Below, piece by piece: positions 8,690 through 16,966 of a DNA stretch of 64,000 nt. Each line of letters starts with the position of its first letter. Position 1 is the stretch's first letter. The DNA is taken from contig JBFHNV010000003.1 in the NCBI GenBank assembly GCA_041593595.1, positions 1 to 64,000 of the forward strand, in the 5' to 3' direction. Source of the DNA: JBFHNV01 sp041593595 (GTDB taxonomy: Bacteria; Pseudomonadota; Gammaproteobacteria; HK1). Made by a program: the position numbers and the translations under genes. Below the pieces are notes generated by a model. It had not been told where the DNA came from. It did no database searches and was given only the letters and a program-made list of their open reading frames with translations.

Positions 8690-9220
8690 TCATTCAACTC
8701 TGCCGACGAGGGTTGCACGCCGGCGCCGGGCGGAAGCGATGCGCGGCTCCTCCCGGGATCCGCTCCGAGTCTCCGCCGCGGCAGACGCCCCTGTGCCTCC
8801 GTCGAGTCGTGGTGACGCCGCCATGGCGCCCCCGGCCGGGTCCCGGCGAGCACGGTACTCGCCCGGCGCGAGCGCCATGTGCGTGAGCATCAGCACGAAC
8901 ACTCCCAGCACGAACACCTTGTTGATGAACCAGTTGGTGGTCCAGATGGTCCACTCGGGTGCACCGAGGAACAGCACGAACTTGCTTACGACGATGATCA
9001 CCTCGACCACGGCCACCGCCAGCGCCAGCCGGAACAGGTAGCCGGGGCGCGCCAGCAGCGCCCAGCCGAGCCACAGGTGGGCCACCCACCAGAAATCCCA
9101 CCACACGTAGCCGAGCGGCGGCGTGCCCTCGGCCAGTGCCCAGACCACCGGAAAGGCGTACTTGATGGTCAGTGTCCACGCCGCGAGCACGAACAGGAAG
9201 TGGGCGAGGAAGGTCCGCAT
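8690..9220 (-). CDS. integral membrane protein, unknown function
   Basis: The 176-residue protein has four probable membrane helices, with aromatic-rich sequence such as YVWWDFWWVAHLWLGWALL, and a polar, Arg/Ser-rich C-terminal tail of about 50 residues. I do not recognise the family. It lies 21 bp downstream of the aldo/keto reductase gene on the same strand, so the two are probably co-transcribed. It could be a membrane partner of the iron-sulfur reductase, but that is only suggested by position. Confidence 0.7.
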   Translation of the reverse strand: MRTFLAHFLFVLAAWTLTIKYAFPVVWALAEGTPPLGYVWWDFWWVAHLWLGWALLARPGYLFRLALAVAVVEVIIVVSKFVLFLGAPEWTIWTTNWFINKVFVLGVFVLMLTHMALAPGEYRARRDPAGGAMAASPRLDGGTGASAAAETRSGSREEPRIASARRRRATLVGRVE

Positions 9221-9241
9221 GCGTCGCGTCCCGCGTGCGCG

Positions 9242-10432
9242 TCAGGCCAGCCGCGTGGCGGCGTCGCGGGCGAACACCGCGATGGGGATGCCGTTTGGGC
9301 AGGCATTCAGGCAGGGCTGCTCCACGCATCCCAGGCACGCCGTGGCCGCCGTGCCCAGGGCCGCGTAGTCCATGCGCGCGAGAGCGCGGTCGCCATAGTC
9401 CACGTCGTACATGCGGGTGCGCAGCACCTCGGGGATCTCCACGCCCGCCGGGCACGCGTTGTCGCAACGGTTGCAGCCCTGCTGGCAGTACCGCGGGCCC
9501 TGCAGCGCGGCGTAGCGGGCGAGCAGGCGGAAGTCCGTGGCGCTCGCCGGGCCGCCGCCCGAGGCGGACACGTACTCGTCGATCGCCTCGCGGCTGGTCA
9601 TGGAGATTAGCGCCACGTCAGCCTTGCCGCTCGCCAGCACCCAACGCAGCGCCGCCTGGGCGTAGGTGGCGCCGCCGGTCTCGTAGGGCCGCATGTCGTT
9701 CAGCCGCGCCCCCATCAAGGTCTTCATGGCCACCACGCCCACGCCCTTCGCCCGCGCCCGGTCCAGCAGCGGCGGCAGCTCCGGCTGCAGGGCGACGAAG
9801 TGGAAGGTGTGCCGCATCTGATCGTAGAACTCGGGATCCTGGCCGAAGCTGAACGCCGCGAGCACCACGTCCACCAGGTCGTGGTCCAGGGCGTAGGCGA
9901 GCGCGTCCACCAGCCGGCTGCCGTGGCCCGACATGCCGCGGAAGCGGATCTTGCCCTGGCGCCGCGCGAGCTCGGTGAACTCGAGCCATTCGGAGTTGCC
10001 CATGCGGTCCACGTCGTTGACCGCGTGGTTGTAGTAGATGTCCACGCGATCGGTGCGCAGCCGCCGCAGGCTGCCCTCGAGTGCCCGCATCATCTCGCGG
10101 CGGTGGTCGCCGGCACCGGCCTTGGTCTTCGATGCGATCACCACGCGATCGCGCGCCCCGGCCAGGCCTTCCCCCACCGCCTCCTCGGAGCTGCCCCAGC
10201 GGTAGCTCTCGGCGGTGTCGAAGTAGGTGATGCCGCGCGCCAGCGCATGGCGCACCAGCGCCGGATCGGACAGCCGGCTGCCGCCGAAGGAGACGTCTGA
10301 CACCGTGAGCCCGGTCCGGCCGAGAGGAACCTCGCGGCGGATATGCGGTGTCGCCACCGCGCCCGGGCTCGCCGGTACCAGGCCGCCGGCGAGGCCGGCG
10401 CCCGCGCTGCCCAGGAATCGTCGCCTGTCCAT
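9242..10432 (-). CDS. aldo/keto reductase with C-terminal ferredoxin-like cysteines, Tat-exported
   Basis: The 396-residue protein begins MDRRRFLGSAGAGLAGG, a twin-arginine signal. An aldo/keto reductase barrel follows, with DTAESYRWGSSEEAVGE (catalytic Asp/Tyr), VVIASKTKAG (Lys) and VDIYYNHAVND (His). The C-terminus has two cysteine clusters, CQQGCNRCDNACP and CLGCVEQPCLNACP, fitting two [4Fe-4S] centres. This domain order is known in a subgroup of AKRs, where electrons may come from the clusters instead of, or in addition to, NADPH. The likely location is the periplasm. The small membrane-protein gene follows directly. Confidence 0.88.
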   Translation of the reverse strand: MDRRRFLGSAGAGLAGGLVPASPGAVATPHIRREVPLGRTGLTVSDVSFGGSRLSDPALVRHALARGITYFDTAESYRWGSSEEAVGEGLAGARDRVVIASKTKAGAGDHRREMMRALEGSLRRLRTDRVDIYYNHAVNDVDRMGNSEWLEFTELARRQGKIRFRGMSGHGSRLVDALAYALDHDLVDVVLAAFSFGQDPEFYDQMRHTFHFVALQPELPPLLDRARAKGVGVVAMKTLMGARLNDMRPYETGGATYAQAALRWVLASGKADVALISMTSREAIDEYVSASGGGPASATDFRLLARYAALQGPRYCQQGCNRCDNACPAGVEIPEVLRTRMYDVDYGDRALARMDYAALGTAATACLGCVEQPCLNACPNGIPIAVFARDAATRLA

Positions 10433-10493
10433 GGGCCGTCCCCCACAATCCGCCGCTCACTGTACCCGGCGCCATGCAACCGCGCCCCGCCAC

Positions 10494-10532
10494 AATCAAG
10501 AGAGTCAAGAGGGACGCAGTCGCTTGATTTCG
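10494..10532. repeat. third copy of the palindromic repeat
   Basis: AATCAAGAGAG is followed by a full unit, TCAAGAGGGACGCAGTCGCT plus TGATTTCG. The unit is nearly identical to the two at 7045-7104, and the extra AATCAAG in front looks like a partial duplication. It sits about 90 bp upstream of ppiC, between divergent genes. Confidence 0.75.
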
Positions 10533-10620
10533 CTGCTCCGGCGGGGCACCGGATCCGCTCGGGACAGGGCCGTCCGGGTTCGTGTAGTGTCCGCCCGTCG
10601 TCCATTCCGGAGAGCGCACC

Positions 10621-10902
10621 ATGGCCAAGGCCGCCGCACGTCACATCCTCGTCGAGTCCCTGGAGCTGTGCGAGGACCTGAAGCAACGCATCGGGGACGG
10701 CGCCGACTTCGCCGACATGGCGCGGGAGTACTCCACCTGCCCCTCCGGCAAGCAGGGCGGCGCGCTGGGCGAGTTCGGCCGCGGCGCGATGGTCAAGGAG
10801 TTCGACGAGGTGGTCTTCAGCGCGCCGGTGGGCCAGGTGCAGGGGCCGGTGAAGACCACGTTCGGCTACCACCTGCTGGAGGTCACGAAGCGCGACGACT
10901 GA
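10621..10902 (+). CDS. ppiC: peptidyl-prolyl cis-trans isomerase, parvulin type
   Basis: This 93-residue stand-alone parvulin has no signal peptide, so it acts in the cytoplasm on prolyl peptide bonds during folding. Family signatures are AAARHILVES at the N-terminus, the FADMAREYSTCPSGKQGGALGEF segment (about 30-52), GAMVKEFDEVVF and the closing TTFGYHLLEVT. Its length matches E. coli PpiC (93 residues). It is followed after 57 bp by an FAH-family gene on the same strand. Confidence 0.93.
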   Translation: MAKAAARHILVESLELCEDLKQRIGDGADFADMAREYSTCPSGKQGGALGEFGRGAMVKEFDEVVFSAPVGQVQGPVKTTFGYHLLEVTKRDD

Positions 10903-10959
10903 CGCCGGCGCCCCATCCGGGACGAACGCCTGCATCGACGCCGCGACGGCAGCGACACC

Positions 10960-11742
10960 ATGCGCTGGGCACGCTTCGAGCACGCGGGCACCGTACGCCA
11001 CGGCATCGTGCACGACGACGGCATCGAGCCCGTGCAGGGCACGCCCTTCGGCGAGCATCGCACCCTCGGCGGGCGTATCGATCCCGCCGAGGTGACCTGG
11101 CTGCCGCCGGTCATCCCCGTCAACTTCTACTGCGTGGGCCTCAACTATGCGGAGCACGTGCGCATGGCGGCGAAGCTGCGCGGCGAGGAGCCGGTGCTGC
11201 CGAAGAAGCCCGACGTGGGCTACCGCTCCGTGAACGCACTCACCGGCCACGAGCAGCCCATCGTGCTGCCGCCGGACGCCACCGAGCGCGTGGAGTACGA
11301 GGGCGAGCTGGTCTGCGTGGTGGGCCGCCGGGCGAAGCACCTCGCTCGCGACGATGCCCTGGACTGCCTGCTCGGCTACACCATCGGCAACGACGTGAGC
11401 GAGCGCACCTGGCAGGCCACCGACCGCACCCTGTGGCGGGCCAAGAACTGCGACACCTTCAAGCCCATGGGACCCTGGATCGAGACCGCGTTCGATCTCG
11501 CGACGGCGCGCACGAAGGTGCGGGTGAACGGGCGCGAGCGCATCGACTTCGAGACCGGCGCCATGATCCACGGGGTCGTGGACTACCTGGTGGCCATCAG
11601 CCGCTACATGACCCTCGAGCCCGGCGACGTGCTGTGGATGGGCACGGAAGGTCACGCCGAGCCCATCGGGCCCGGGGACGTGGTGGAGGTGGAGATCACC
11701 GGCATCGGCACCCTCCGCAACCCGGTTCAGGCCTTGACATAA
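10960..11742 (+). CDS. fumarylacetoacetate hydrolase family protein
   Basis: The 260-residue protein has the FAH fold used by fumarylpyruvate hydrolases, acylpyruvases and 2-hydroxyhepta-2,4-diene-1,7-dioate isomerases. Metal-binding acidic residues are in VEYEGELVCVVGRRAKH (about residues 111-127) and YTIGNDVSERTWQ, with the lysine in DTFKPMGPWIET. The C-terminal GDVLWMGTEGHAEPIGPGD is also typical. It probably hydrolyses a C-C bond in a ring-cleavage product, but no aromatic pathway genes are adjacent. Its TAA stop lies within an AT-rich stretch that looks like the promoter of the next gene. Confidence 0.87.
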   Translation: MRWARFEHAGTVRHGIVHDDGIEPVQGTPFGEHRTLGGRIDPAEVTWLPPVIPVNFYCVGLNYAEHVRMAAKLRGEEPVLPKKPDVGYRSVNALTGHEQPIVLPPDATERVEYEGELVCVVGRRAKHLARDDALDCLLGYTIGNDVSERTWQATDRTLWRAKNCDTFKPMGPWIETAFDLATARTKVRVNGRERIDFETGAMIHGVVDYLVAISRYMTLEPGDVLWMGTEGHAEPIGPGDVVEVEITGIGTLRNPVQALT

Positions 11743-11763
11743 GAGAGTCTTTATATCTAGATT
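11734..11763 (+). promoter_or_regulatory. sigma-70-like promoter
   Basis: A perfect -35 box TTGACA (11734-11739) is followed after 18 bp by TAGATT (11758-11763), four of six for a -10 box. The intervening sequence is strikingly AT-rich for this genome. The predicted start would be about 11770, giving a leader of about 37 bases to the ATG at 11807. Confidence 0.5.
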
Positions 11764-11806
11764 GACCCATCTCCGTTCACCCGGCCCTGTCGGCCCGGGA
11801 GGTCTC

Positions 11807-12205
11807 ATGAGCGCCGGCACCCAAGGCACGCCCCACATCGCCACCCCGGCCTTCGTCGCGTCTGCGGTGCGCGACGCCGAGAGCCAGCACGACTGGTGGC
11901 ACGAGCAGTGGCTGGGCTTCCCCACGGTGAGCGAGACGCCCGACGGCGGGCTGGAGTTCTGGCACGTGGCACCGGACACGGGCGTGTACCAGGACGACTG
12001 GCCCCGCGGCGAGCGGCTGGCCCGGGATACGGTGGCCCACATGCGCCGGTTTCCGGAGGGTGCCTCGGTGCTGCGCCGGATCCTGGCCCGACTCGACCAC
12101 GACTCCACCGTGGCCCAGGGCTTTCTGAACCGGCTGGAGGAGATCCTGGCCCGGCCAGACCTCTACCCGCCGGATACCACCGGTCCCGTCACGCCCACCC
12201 GGTGA
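11807..12205 (+). CDS. hypothetical protein, 132 residues
   Basis: The predicted protein is soluble, rich in Trp, His and acidic residues near its N-terminus (SQHDWWHEQWLGFP), and ends in a helical segment with LRRILARLDHDSTVAQGFLNRLEEIL. I do not recognise a family. ATG 11807 is chosen because GGGAGG ends four bases upstream; an earlier in-frame start has no such box. It has its own promoter-like sequence and is convergent with rdgC, with 34 bp between the genes. Confidence 0.6.
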   Translation: MSAGTQGTPHIATPAFVASAVRDAESQHDWWHEQWLGFPTVSETPDGGLEFWHVAPDTGVYQDDWPRGERLARDTVAHMRRFPEGASVLRRILARLDHDSTVAQGFLNRLEEILARPDLYPPDTTGPVTPTR

Positions 12206-12239
12206 CCTCGCGGGGGACGGCCCCCGCCCAGGAACCCGG

Positions 12240-13127
12240 CTATCCGAACACCTTGGCCAGGGCCGTCAGCAGCCGCGTGAGCTCCGCGGTCATGAACGCG
12301 TAGTTCGCGTCGAAGCGCGCCAGGGGATCCGATTCGTCCCGGTCGTCCAGCTCGTCCACCGCCTCGAAGCGCAGCCGGCGAAGCGTGAGATCCGCGGCGA
12401 GCACGAAGGACACCCGCTCGTCGAATGTGAGTGCCACCTGCCAGGCCACCTTGCCGGCCTTCAGGTGCGCACGCACCTCTGCCGCGGTGAGGTCCTGGCG
12501 CTGGCAGCGCACCAGCGCGCCTTCCAGGGCCGGATCCCTGAGCTCACACTGGTCGCCCAGGGTGAAGCCCGCCGGCAGGCGCTCCCCGTCCAGCCAGCGG
12601 GTCATCTGCGCCGCCGGCGAGCGCTCAGCCTCGAAGGGATCCGCGGTGAGGCCGTTGACCGCGTGCCCGAGCAGCACCAGCAGCTCCTCGGCCTTCTTCA
12701 CGCTCACCGCGTCCACCGCCAGCCAGCCCTCCCGGTGCTGCAGGTAGGCGAAGGTGTGGGTGCTGCGGGTGAAGGCCCGCGGCATCAGCTCGAAGGTCAC
12801 CTCGTCGCGCAGCCGCCGGCGCTCCCGAGTGCGCACGTCCCGAGACTCCATGCTCTCGATGCGCGCCACCCGCTCCTCCACCTCCTCGCGCACCACCGCC
12901 GGCGGCAGCAGCCGCTCCTCGCGCCGCAGGCAGACCAGCGTGCAGCCGTTGGCGGCGTGAACCAGCTCCGTGCCCAGGCGCCCCAGCGGCGGGCTGAAGC
13001 CCTGGCTGAAGGGCTCGAGGCCGCCGCAAGGCCGGAACGCCTCCGCGGCCAGCGCCTGGCCCAGGGCCTCCGGGGACATGCGAAAGGGCGCGGGCACGCG
13101 GTAGAGCACGAGATTCTTGAACCACAC
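12240..13127 (-). CDS. rdgC: recombination-associated protein RdgC
   Basis: RdgC binds DNA non-specifically as a ring-shaped dimer and modulates RecA-dependent recombination and fork restart. The 295-residue product starts (from GTG) as MWFKNLVLYRV, the diagnostic RdgC N-terminus. It keeps GFSPPLGRL in the N-terminal third and the LMPRAFTRSTHTFAYL segment (about 120-135), close to the 303 residues of E. coli RdgC. The GTG directly before the TGG tryptophan codon is the only start that gives the family N-terminus. The family is largely restricted to beta- and gammaproteobacteria, which supports the taxonomic guess. Confidence 0.93.
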   Translation of the reverse strand: MWFKNLVLYRVPAPFRMSPEALGQALAAEAFRPCGGLEPFSQGFSPPLGRLGTELVHAANGCTLVCLRREERLLPPAVVREEVEERVARIESMESRDVRTRERRRLRDEVTFELMPRAFTRSTHTFAYLQHREGWLAVDAVSVKKAEELLVLLGHAVNGLTADPFEAERSPAAQMTRWLDGERLPAGFTLGDQCELRDPALEGALVRCQRQDLTAAEVRAHLKAGKVAWQVALTFDERVSFVLAADLTLRRLRFEAVDELDDRDESDPLARFDANYAFMTAELTRLLTALAKVFG

Positions 13128-13540
13128 GGCGGATCGACTCCGGGAAGGCTGCGTGACGGCGCCCGTCGCCGGCGCGGGACCGGCCGTGGAGGCACCCGGG
13201 GATGGCACCCGCGCGAGGCGCGGGTACCGGCATCGAGCAGGGGCGCGGAGGATTGCAGAAGCGGGCGGCAATGAAAAGTTCGACGAGCCCGGACACCCGG
13301 CTGCCGGGGAGGTGCCGGCGCACGATCTCGCGCGGCGGCTTCGCCGAGGGCAGGGTGGGCTGCCGCCCGCCCCGCGGCTTCATCATCGAACACACCACGT
13401 TGCACGGGGCGCTTCGCCGGACGCGCCGCAATCACCTCGCGCGCGACCACGGTACGCGCCACCTCTAACAGGCTGCTGAGATTCGCCGTCCTGTCGAACT
13501 TGCGCTCGCTGCGCCGCAGACGCGGTCTCCGGCTTGTTCC

Positions 13541-13670
13541 GTTCATCAAGCACTTACGTGCTCGATGAACGCCGGTGCATGTGACTGCCATGGATGGCAG
13601 GAATGCGGAGGGATCGCAGGAGCAATCCCTGCCCTGCACCGGACGCAGGCTGCCGAAAATCGAGATTTTC
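13541..13670. repeat. cluster of nested hairpins (structured intergenic repeat)
   Basis: Several inverted repeats follow one another. GTTCATCAAGCAC pairs with GTGCTCGATGAAC at 13541-13570 with one mismatch. CCGGTGCA (13572-13579) pairs with TGCACCGG (13635-13642) and encloses TGCCAT/ATGGCA (13586-13599) and GGCAGG/CCTGCC. GAAAATCGAGATTTTC (13655-13670) is a near-perfect palindrome. The order suggests one composite element, probably a dispersed genomic repeat, rather than a terminator, since no U-tract follows. Confidence 0.6.
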
Positions 13671-13745
13671 GACAGCTTGCTTACGTGGTCCGGCGAGGCG
13701 ATCGGAACCGCGCACCCTCGGGAGGGTTCGCCCACGGGCCCGCGC

Positions 13746-13751
13746 TACAAT
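13746..13751 (+). promoter_or_regulatory. -10 box placed for a leaderless transcript
   Basis: TACAAT ends seven bases before the ATG of the next gene, so transcription from it would begin at or next to the start codon. No recognisable -35 box is 17 bp upstream. The same arrangement occurs at 47126-47131. Confidence 0.4.
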
Positions 13752-13758
13752 CCGCCCC

Positions 13759-14532
13759 ATGGGAGTGCTCGACCGACTGGCGGAGGAGGCACGCGAGTCC
13801 CGACAGCGCCGTGAGGCGGCGGACAGCGCGCGCACACGACAGGAGACGGCGGCGCGAGCACGGCTGACCCCGGCACTGGATCGCGTTGCCCGCTACCTGG
13901 AGCGCCTGGTCACGCACCTGCGCGAGATGGACCGCGCCGTGGAGGTCGAGTATCGGCTCGACGACATAGGCACGCTCGCCGGCCTGCGACAGCAGTCCTA
14001 CCGGGTGACGCGCGACGACGAGCAGGACGGCGGCGCGGTGCGCCTGCTGTTCGAGTGCGCCGGCCCGTCGCCGCTGGAGGTGAAGGTCCACGGTCACGAG
14101 CAGGCCGAGTCCCGCGGCCGCAAGCTGCGGGGAGCGGGGCTGTCGTGCAAGTCGAGTCCCGTGAGCAGGCGGGTGATGCGGCTGCGCGTGGAGCCGAAGG
14201 TGCCCGTGCGTGTCAGCTTCTCCCCGGACCTGCACCGGGAACGCGTGTGGCTCGAGCTGCGCAACCTGAACGGCATCGGCGTGCAGCGATACGCGCTGGC
14301 GCCGGAGCGCATCGACGAGGAGCTGCTGGACGCCGTGGCCAGCCTCGTGCTGCGCGAGCCGAGCGCGTTTGCGGAGCTCACCGGCAGCGTCGTCGCCGAT
14401 ACCCGGCGCGAGGATCTCAAGCGCCGCCTGGCCCGGGATCGGCGCCGGCGCGACGCGGAGCTCGCGGGCGGGCTGCGACGGCTCCTGTTTCCGGTCACCG
14501 AGTGGTTCAGAGGGCGGTTTCCGGGCGGGTGA
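13759..14532 (+). CDS. hypothetical protein, 257 residues, coiled-coil N-terminus
   Basis: The protein is soluble and very Arg/Glu-rich. The first 45 residues (RLAEEARESRQRREAADSA onwards) are predicted coiled coil; a mixed alpha/beta middle follows, and the C-terminus is basic (RRLARDRRRRDAELAGG). I do not recognise a family. The ATG is the only start close to the TACAAT box, and no Shine-Dalgarno sequence is evident, fitting leaderless expression. It may be monocistronic: a hairpin follows about 70 bp after the stop. Confidence 0.6.
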   Translation: MGVLDRLAEEARESRQRREAADSARTRQETAARARLTPALDRVARYLERLVTHLREMDRAVEVEYRLDDIGTLAGLRQQSYRVTRDDEQDGGAVRLLFECAGPSPLEVKVHGHEQAESRGRKLRGAGLSCKSSPVSRRVMRLRVEPKVPVRVSFSPDLHRERVWLELRNLNGIGVQRYALAPERIDEELLDAVASLVLREPSAFAELTGSVVADTRREDLKRRLARDRRRRDAELAGGLRRLLFPVTEWFRGRFPGG

Positions 14533-14602
14533 GACGCCGGAAGGCACCCGGTGGGGAGGCCGGCAGCGACCTCCTCTTCCTCATCGCGCGCGACCGGCCG
14601 CG

Positions 14603-14623
14603 CCGCGATCGGTAGGATCGCGG
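14603..14623 (+). terminator. terminator-like hairpin without U-tract
   Basis: CCGCGATC pairs perfectly with GATCGCGG around a five-base loop, 70 bp after the preceding stop codon and before the CHAT gene. There is no run of T after it, so an intrinsic terminator is uncertain. Confidence 0.35.
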
Positions 14624-14660
14624 CACGAGATGGTGGTGGCGCGGTCCACGGAGGATCTGG

Positions 14661-16961
14661 GTGACTGGGATGCAGCGATCCCGCTGGACGGCTGACCGGG
14701 CGGCCCACCGGCGTCTGCTCCCGTTCGTCGTGGTCCTGCTGGCCTGGGCACCGGTCCAGGCGGCACAGCCGGACGACCTGCGTGCCCTCGAACGGGACGC
14801 CCGACGGGCCTCGGTCACCGGGCATTTTTCCGAGGCGCTGGCCGGCTGGGCGGACGCCGAGCGCATCCTCGCCGGGCAGGGCGACGAGGTTGGCCTCGCG
14901 CGCGTGCTGATTGCGAAGAGCGCGGTGTACGCCGCGCTCGGGCGCCTGCCCGATGCCCTGGATGCCGCCGGCCGGGCCCGGGAGCTGGCGCGATCCCAGG
15001 CAGACTCCGCCCTGCTGGCGGCCGCGCTCGCGGCTCTGGGCAGCGCCCGGTTGACGAGTGGGCTGGCGGCGCCCGCGGAGTCGGCGCTACGCGAGGCGCT
15101 GGCACTCGCCGAGCAGATGGACCTTCCCGCCGTGAACGCGGCCGCGAGAAACGACCTGGCCACCCTCGCCGCGGCCCGCGGTCGCCATGCCGAGGCCGCC
15201 GCCGGATTCGCCGAGGCGGCACGCGTCGCCGCGCGTGCCGGCGACGCCGAGCTCGCCGCCGCTGCCGCGGTCAACCGTGCCCGCTCGCTCGTCGACTCCG
15301 GCGACACGTCGAGCGTGCGGGAGGCCTTCGCGGATGCGGAGCGGCGCCTCTCCGCATCGCCCCCCGGGCACCGCAAGGCCTTCGGGCAGGTCGGCCTTGG
15401 CCAGCTCCACCGTCGCGCCGGCTTCGAGTCGGAGGCGGAGCGCACCCTGCACGCCGCTGCCGACACGGCCCGCACCGTGGGCGATGCCCGCGCCCTCTCC
15501 TTCGCCCGGGGATACCTGGGGGCCCTCCTGGAGGAGCGCGGACAGATCCCGGAGGCGCTCGAGGCCACCCGCGACGCGGTGCTGGCCGCGCAGCGGGTCG
15601 ACGCCCCGGAGATCCTGTACCGGTGGCAGTGGCAGAGCGCCCGGCTGCTGCGGGCAGGGGGCGCAACGGACACGGCTCTGGGTGCCTACCGGCGCGCGGT
15701 GGCGACCCTGCAGCGGGTGCGCCCGGACCTGGACCGCGGCGTCGTCGGGCCCGGGGCCACGTTCCGGGAACGCGTGGGACCGCTCTATCTCCAGCTCGCG
15801 GATCTGCAGCTGCGCGCGGCGGCGGTAGAGCACGACCCGACGCACCGCCAGGCACGCCTGCGCGAGGCCCGGGCCACGGTGGAGATGCTCAAGGGCGCCG
15901 AGCTCGCCGACTACTTCCAGGACGACTGCGTCGCCCAGTTCCGCGCCCGCACGGTGGGCGTCGATCGCCTCGCCCCGCGCACGGCGGCCGTCTATCCCAT
16001 CCTGATGCCGGACCGCACGGACGTGCTGCTGAGCCTGCCGGACGGCCTGCGGCTGGTGCGCGTGCCCGTGGGCGCCGAGGCCATCGCGCGGGAGGTCCAC
16101 GCCTTTCGCCAGCTGCTGGTCAAGCGCACGACCCACGAGTACCTGCGCCACGCGCGCCAGCTCTACGACTGGCTGATCCGCCCCCTCGAAGCCCATCTCG
16201 CGGCCCAGGACGTGGAGACGCTGGTGCTGATTCCGGACGGGCCCCTGCGCACCGTGCCCGTGGCGGCGCTGCACGACGGCACCGGGTTCCTCACCGAGCG
16301 GTACGCGGTGGCCACCTCCCCGGGGCTCACCCTCACGGATCCACACCCCATCCCCCGCGACGACCTGCGGCTGCTGGCCATCGCGCTGAGCGATCCGGTG
16401 CAGGGCTTCCCGCCGCTTCCGGACGTGGATACCGAGCTCGGCGCCATCGTCGAGCTCTACGGTGGCACCGTGCTGCGCAACGACGACTTCCTGGTGCCCA
16501 GCGTCGAGCGCGAGCTGACCGAGAAGATCTACTCCGTCGTCCACGTGGCGTCTCACGCGCAGTTCGACGGCGACCTCTCGAAGACCTTCCTGCTCACCTA
16601 CGAGTCACGCCTGACCATGGATGCCCTGGGCACGCTGATCGGGACCACGGCGTTCCGTGACGAGCCGGTGGAGCTGCTGGCCCTGAGCGCGTGCCAGACC
16701 GCCGCCGGGGACGACCGCGCCGCCCTCGGCCTCGCCGGGGTGGCGGTGAAGTCGGGTGCGCGCAGCGCCCTGGCGACCCTGTGGTTCATCAACGACCGTG
16801 CCTCGTCGGTGCTCGTCTCGAAGTTCTACCGCCACCTCAAGTCGCCGGGGATCTCCAAGGCGGAGGCGCTGCGTCGCGCCCAGCGGGAGCTGCTCGAGGA
16901 TCGCGTCTACCGCCACCCCGCCTACTGGAGCCCCTTCCTCATGATCGGCAACTGGCTGTAG
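14661..16961 (+). CDS. secreted TPR-CHAT domain (caspase-like) protein
   Basis: The 766-residue protein starts with a signal peptide (hydrophobic residues about 20-34, ending VQAAQ). A long all-helical TPR-like array rich in Ala/Arg follows (about 40-420), then a CHAT peptidase domain (about 470-766). The predicted catalytic dyad of the caspase-like fold is intact: His632 in VVHVASHAQFDG and Cys678 in LLALSACQTAAGDD, followed by GARSALATLWFINDRASS. CHAT is a clan CD cysteine peptidase-like domain. GTG 14661 is chosen because GGAGG lies six bases upstream; ATG 14670 is an alternative. It is followed six bases later by a DUF928 gene and converges on a two-partner secretion pair, a grouping common for this family. 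Confidence 0.9.
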   Translation: MTGMQRSRWTADRAAHRRLLPFVVVLLAWAPVQAAQPDDLRALERDARRASVTGHFSEALAGWADAERILAGQGDEVGLARVLIAKSAVYAALGRLPDALDAAGRARELARSQADSALLAAALAALGSARLTSGLAAPAESALREALALAEQMDLPAVNAAARNDLATLAAARGRHAEAAAGFAEAARVAARAGDAELAAAAAVNRARSLVDSGDTSSVREAFADAERRLSASPPGHRKAFGQVGLGQLHRRAGFESEAERTLHAAADTARTVGDARALSFARGYLGALLEERGQIPEALEATRDAVLAAQRVDAPEILYRWQWQSARLLRAGGATDTALGAYRRAVATLQRVRPDLDRGVVGPGATFRERVGPLYLQLADLQLRAAAVEHDPTHRQARLREARATVEMLKGAELADYFQDDCVAQFRARTVGVDRLAPRTAAVYPILMPDRTDVLLSLPDGLRLVRVPVGAEAIAREVHAFRQLLVKRTTHEYLRHARQLYDWLIRPLEAHLAAQDVETLVLIPDGPLRTVPVAALHDGTGFLTERYAVATSPGLTLTDPHPIPRDDLRLLAIALSDPVQGFPPLPDVDTELGAIVELYGGTVLRNDDFLVPSVERELTEKIYSVVHVASHAQFDGDLSKTFLLTYESRLTMDALGTLIGTTAFRDEPVELLALSACQTAAGDDRAALGLAGVAVKSGARSALATLWFINDRASSVLVSKFYRHLKSPGISKAEALRRAQRELLEDRVYRHPAYWSPFLMIGNWL

Positions 16962-16966
16962 CGGCG

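Larger units (their letters stand above)
13128..13758. other. 631-bp intergenic region with structured repeats
   Basis: No convincing gene is present: open frames here have no family-like sequence and are shadows or short. The right half carries the hairpin cluster at 13541-13670, and a -10-like TACAAT at 13746-13751 directly precedes the next start codon. In the left half (13128-13540) I see nothing definable. Confidence 0.6.
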
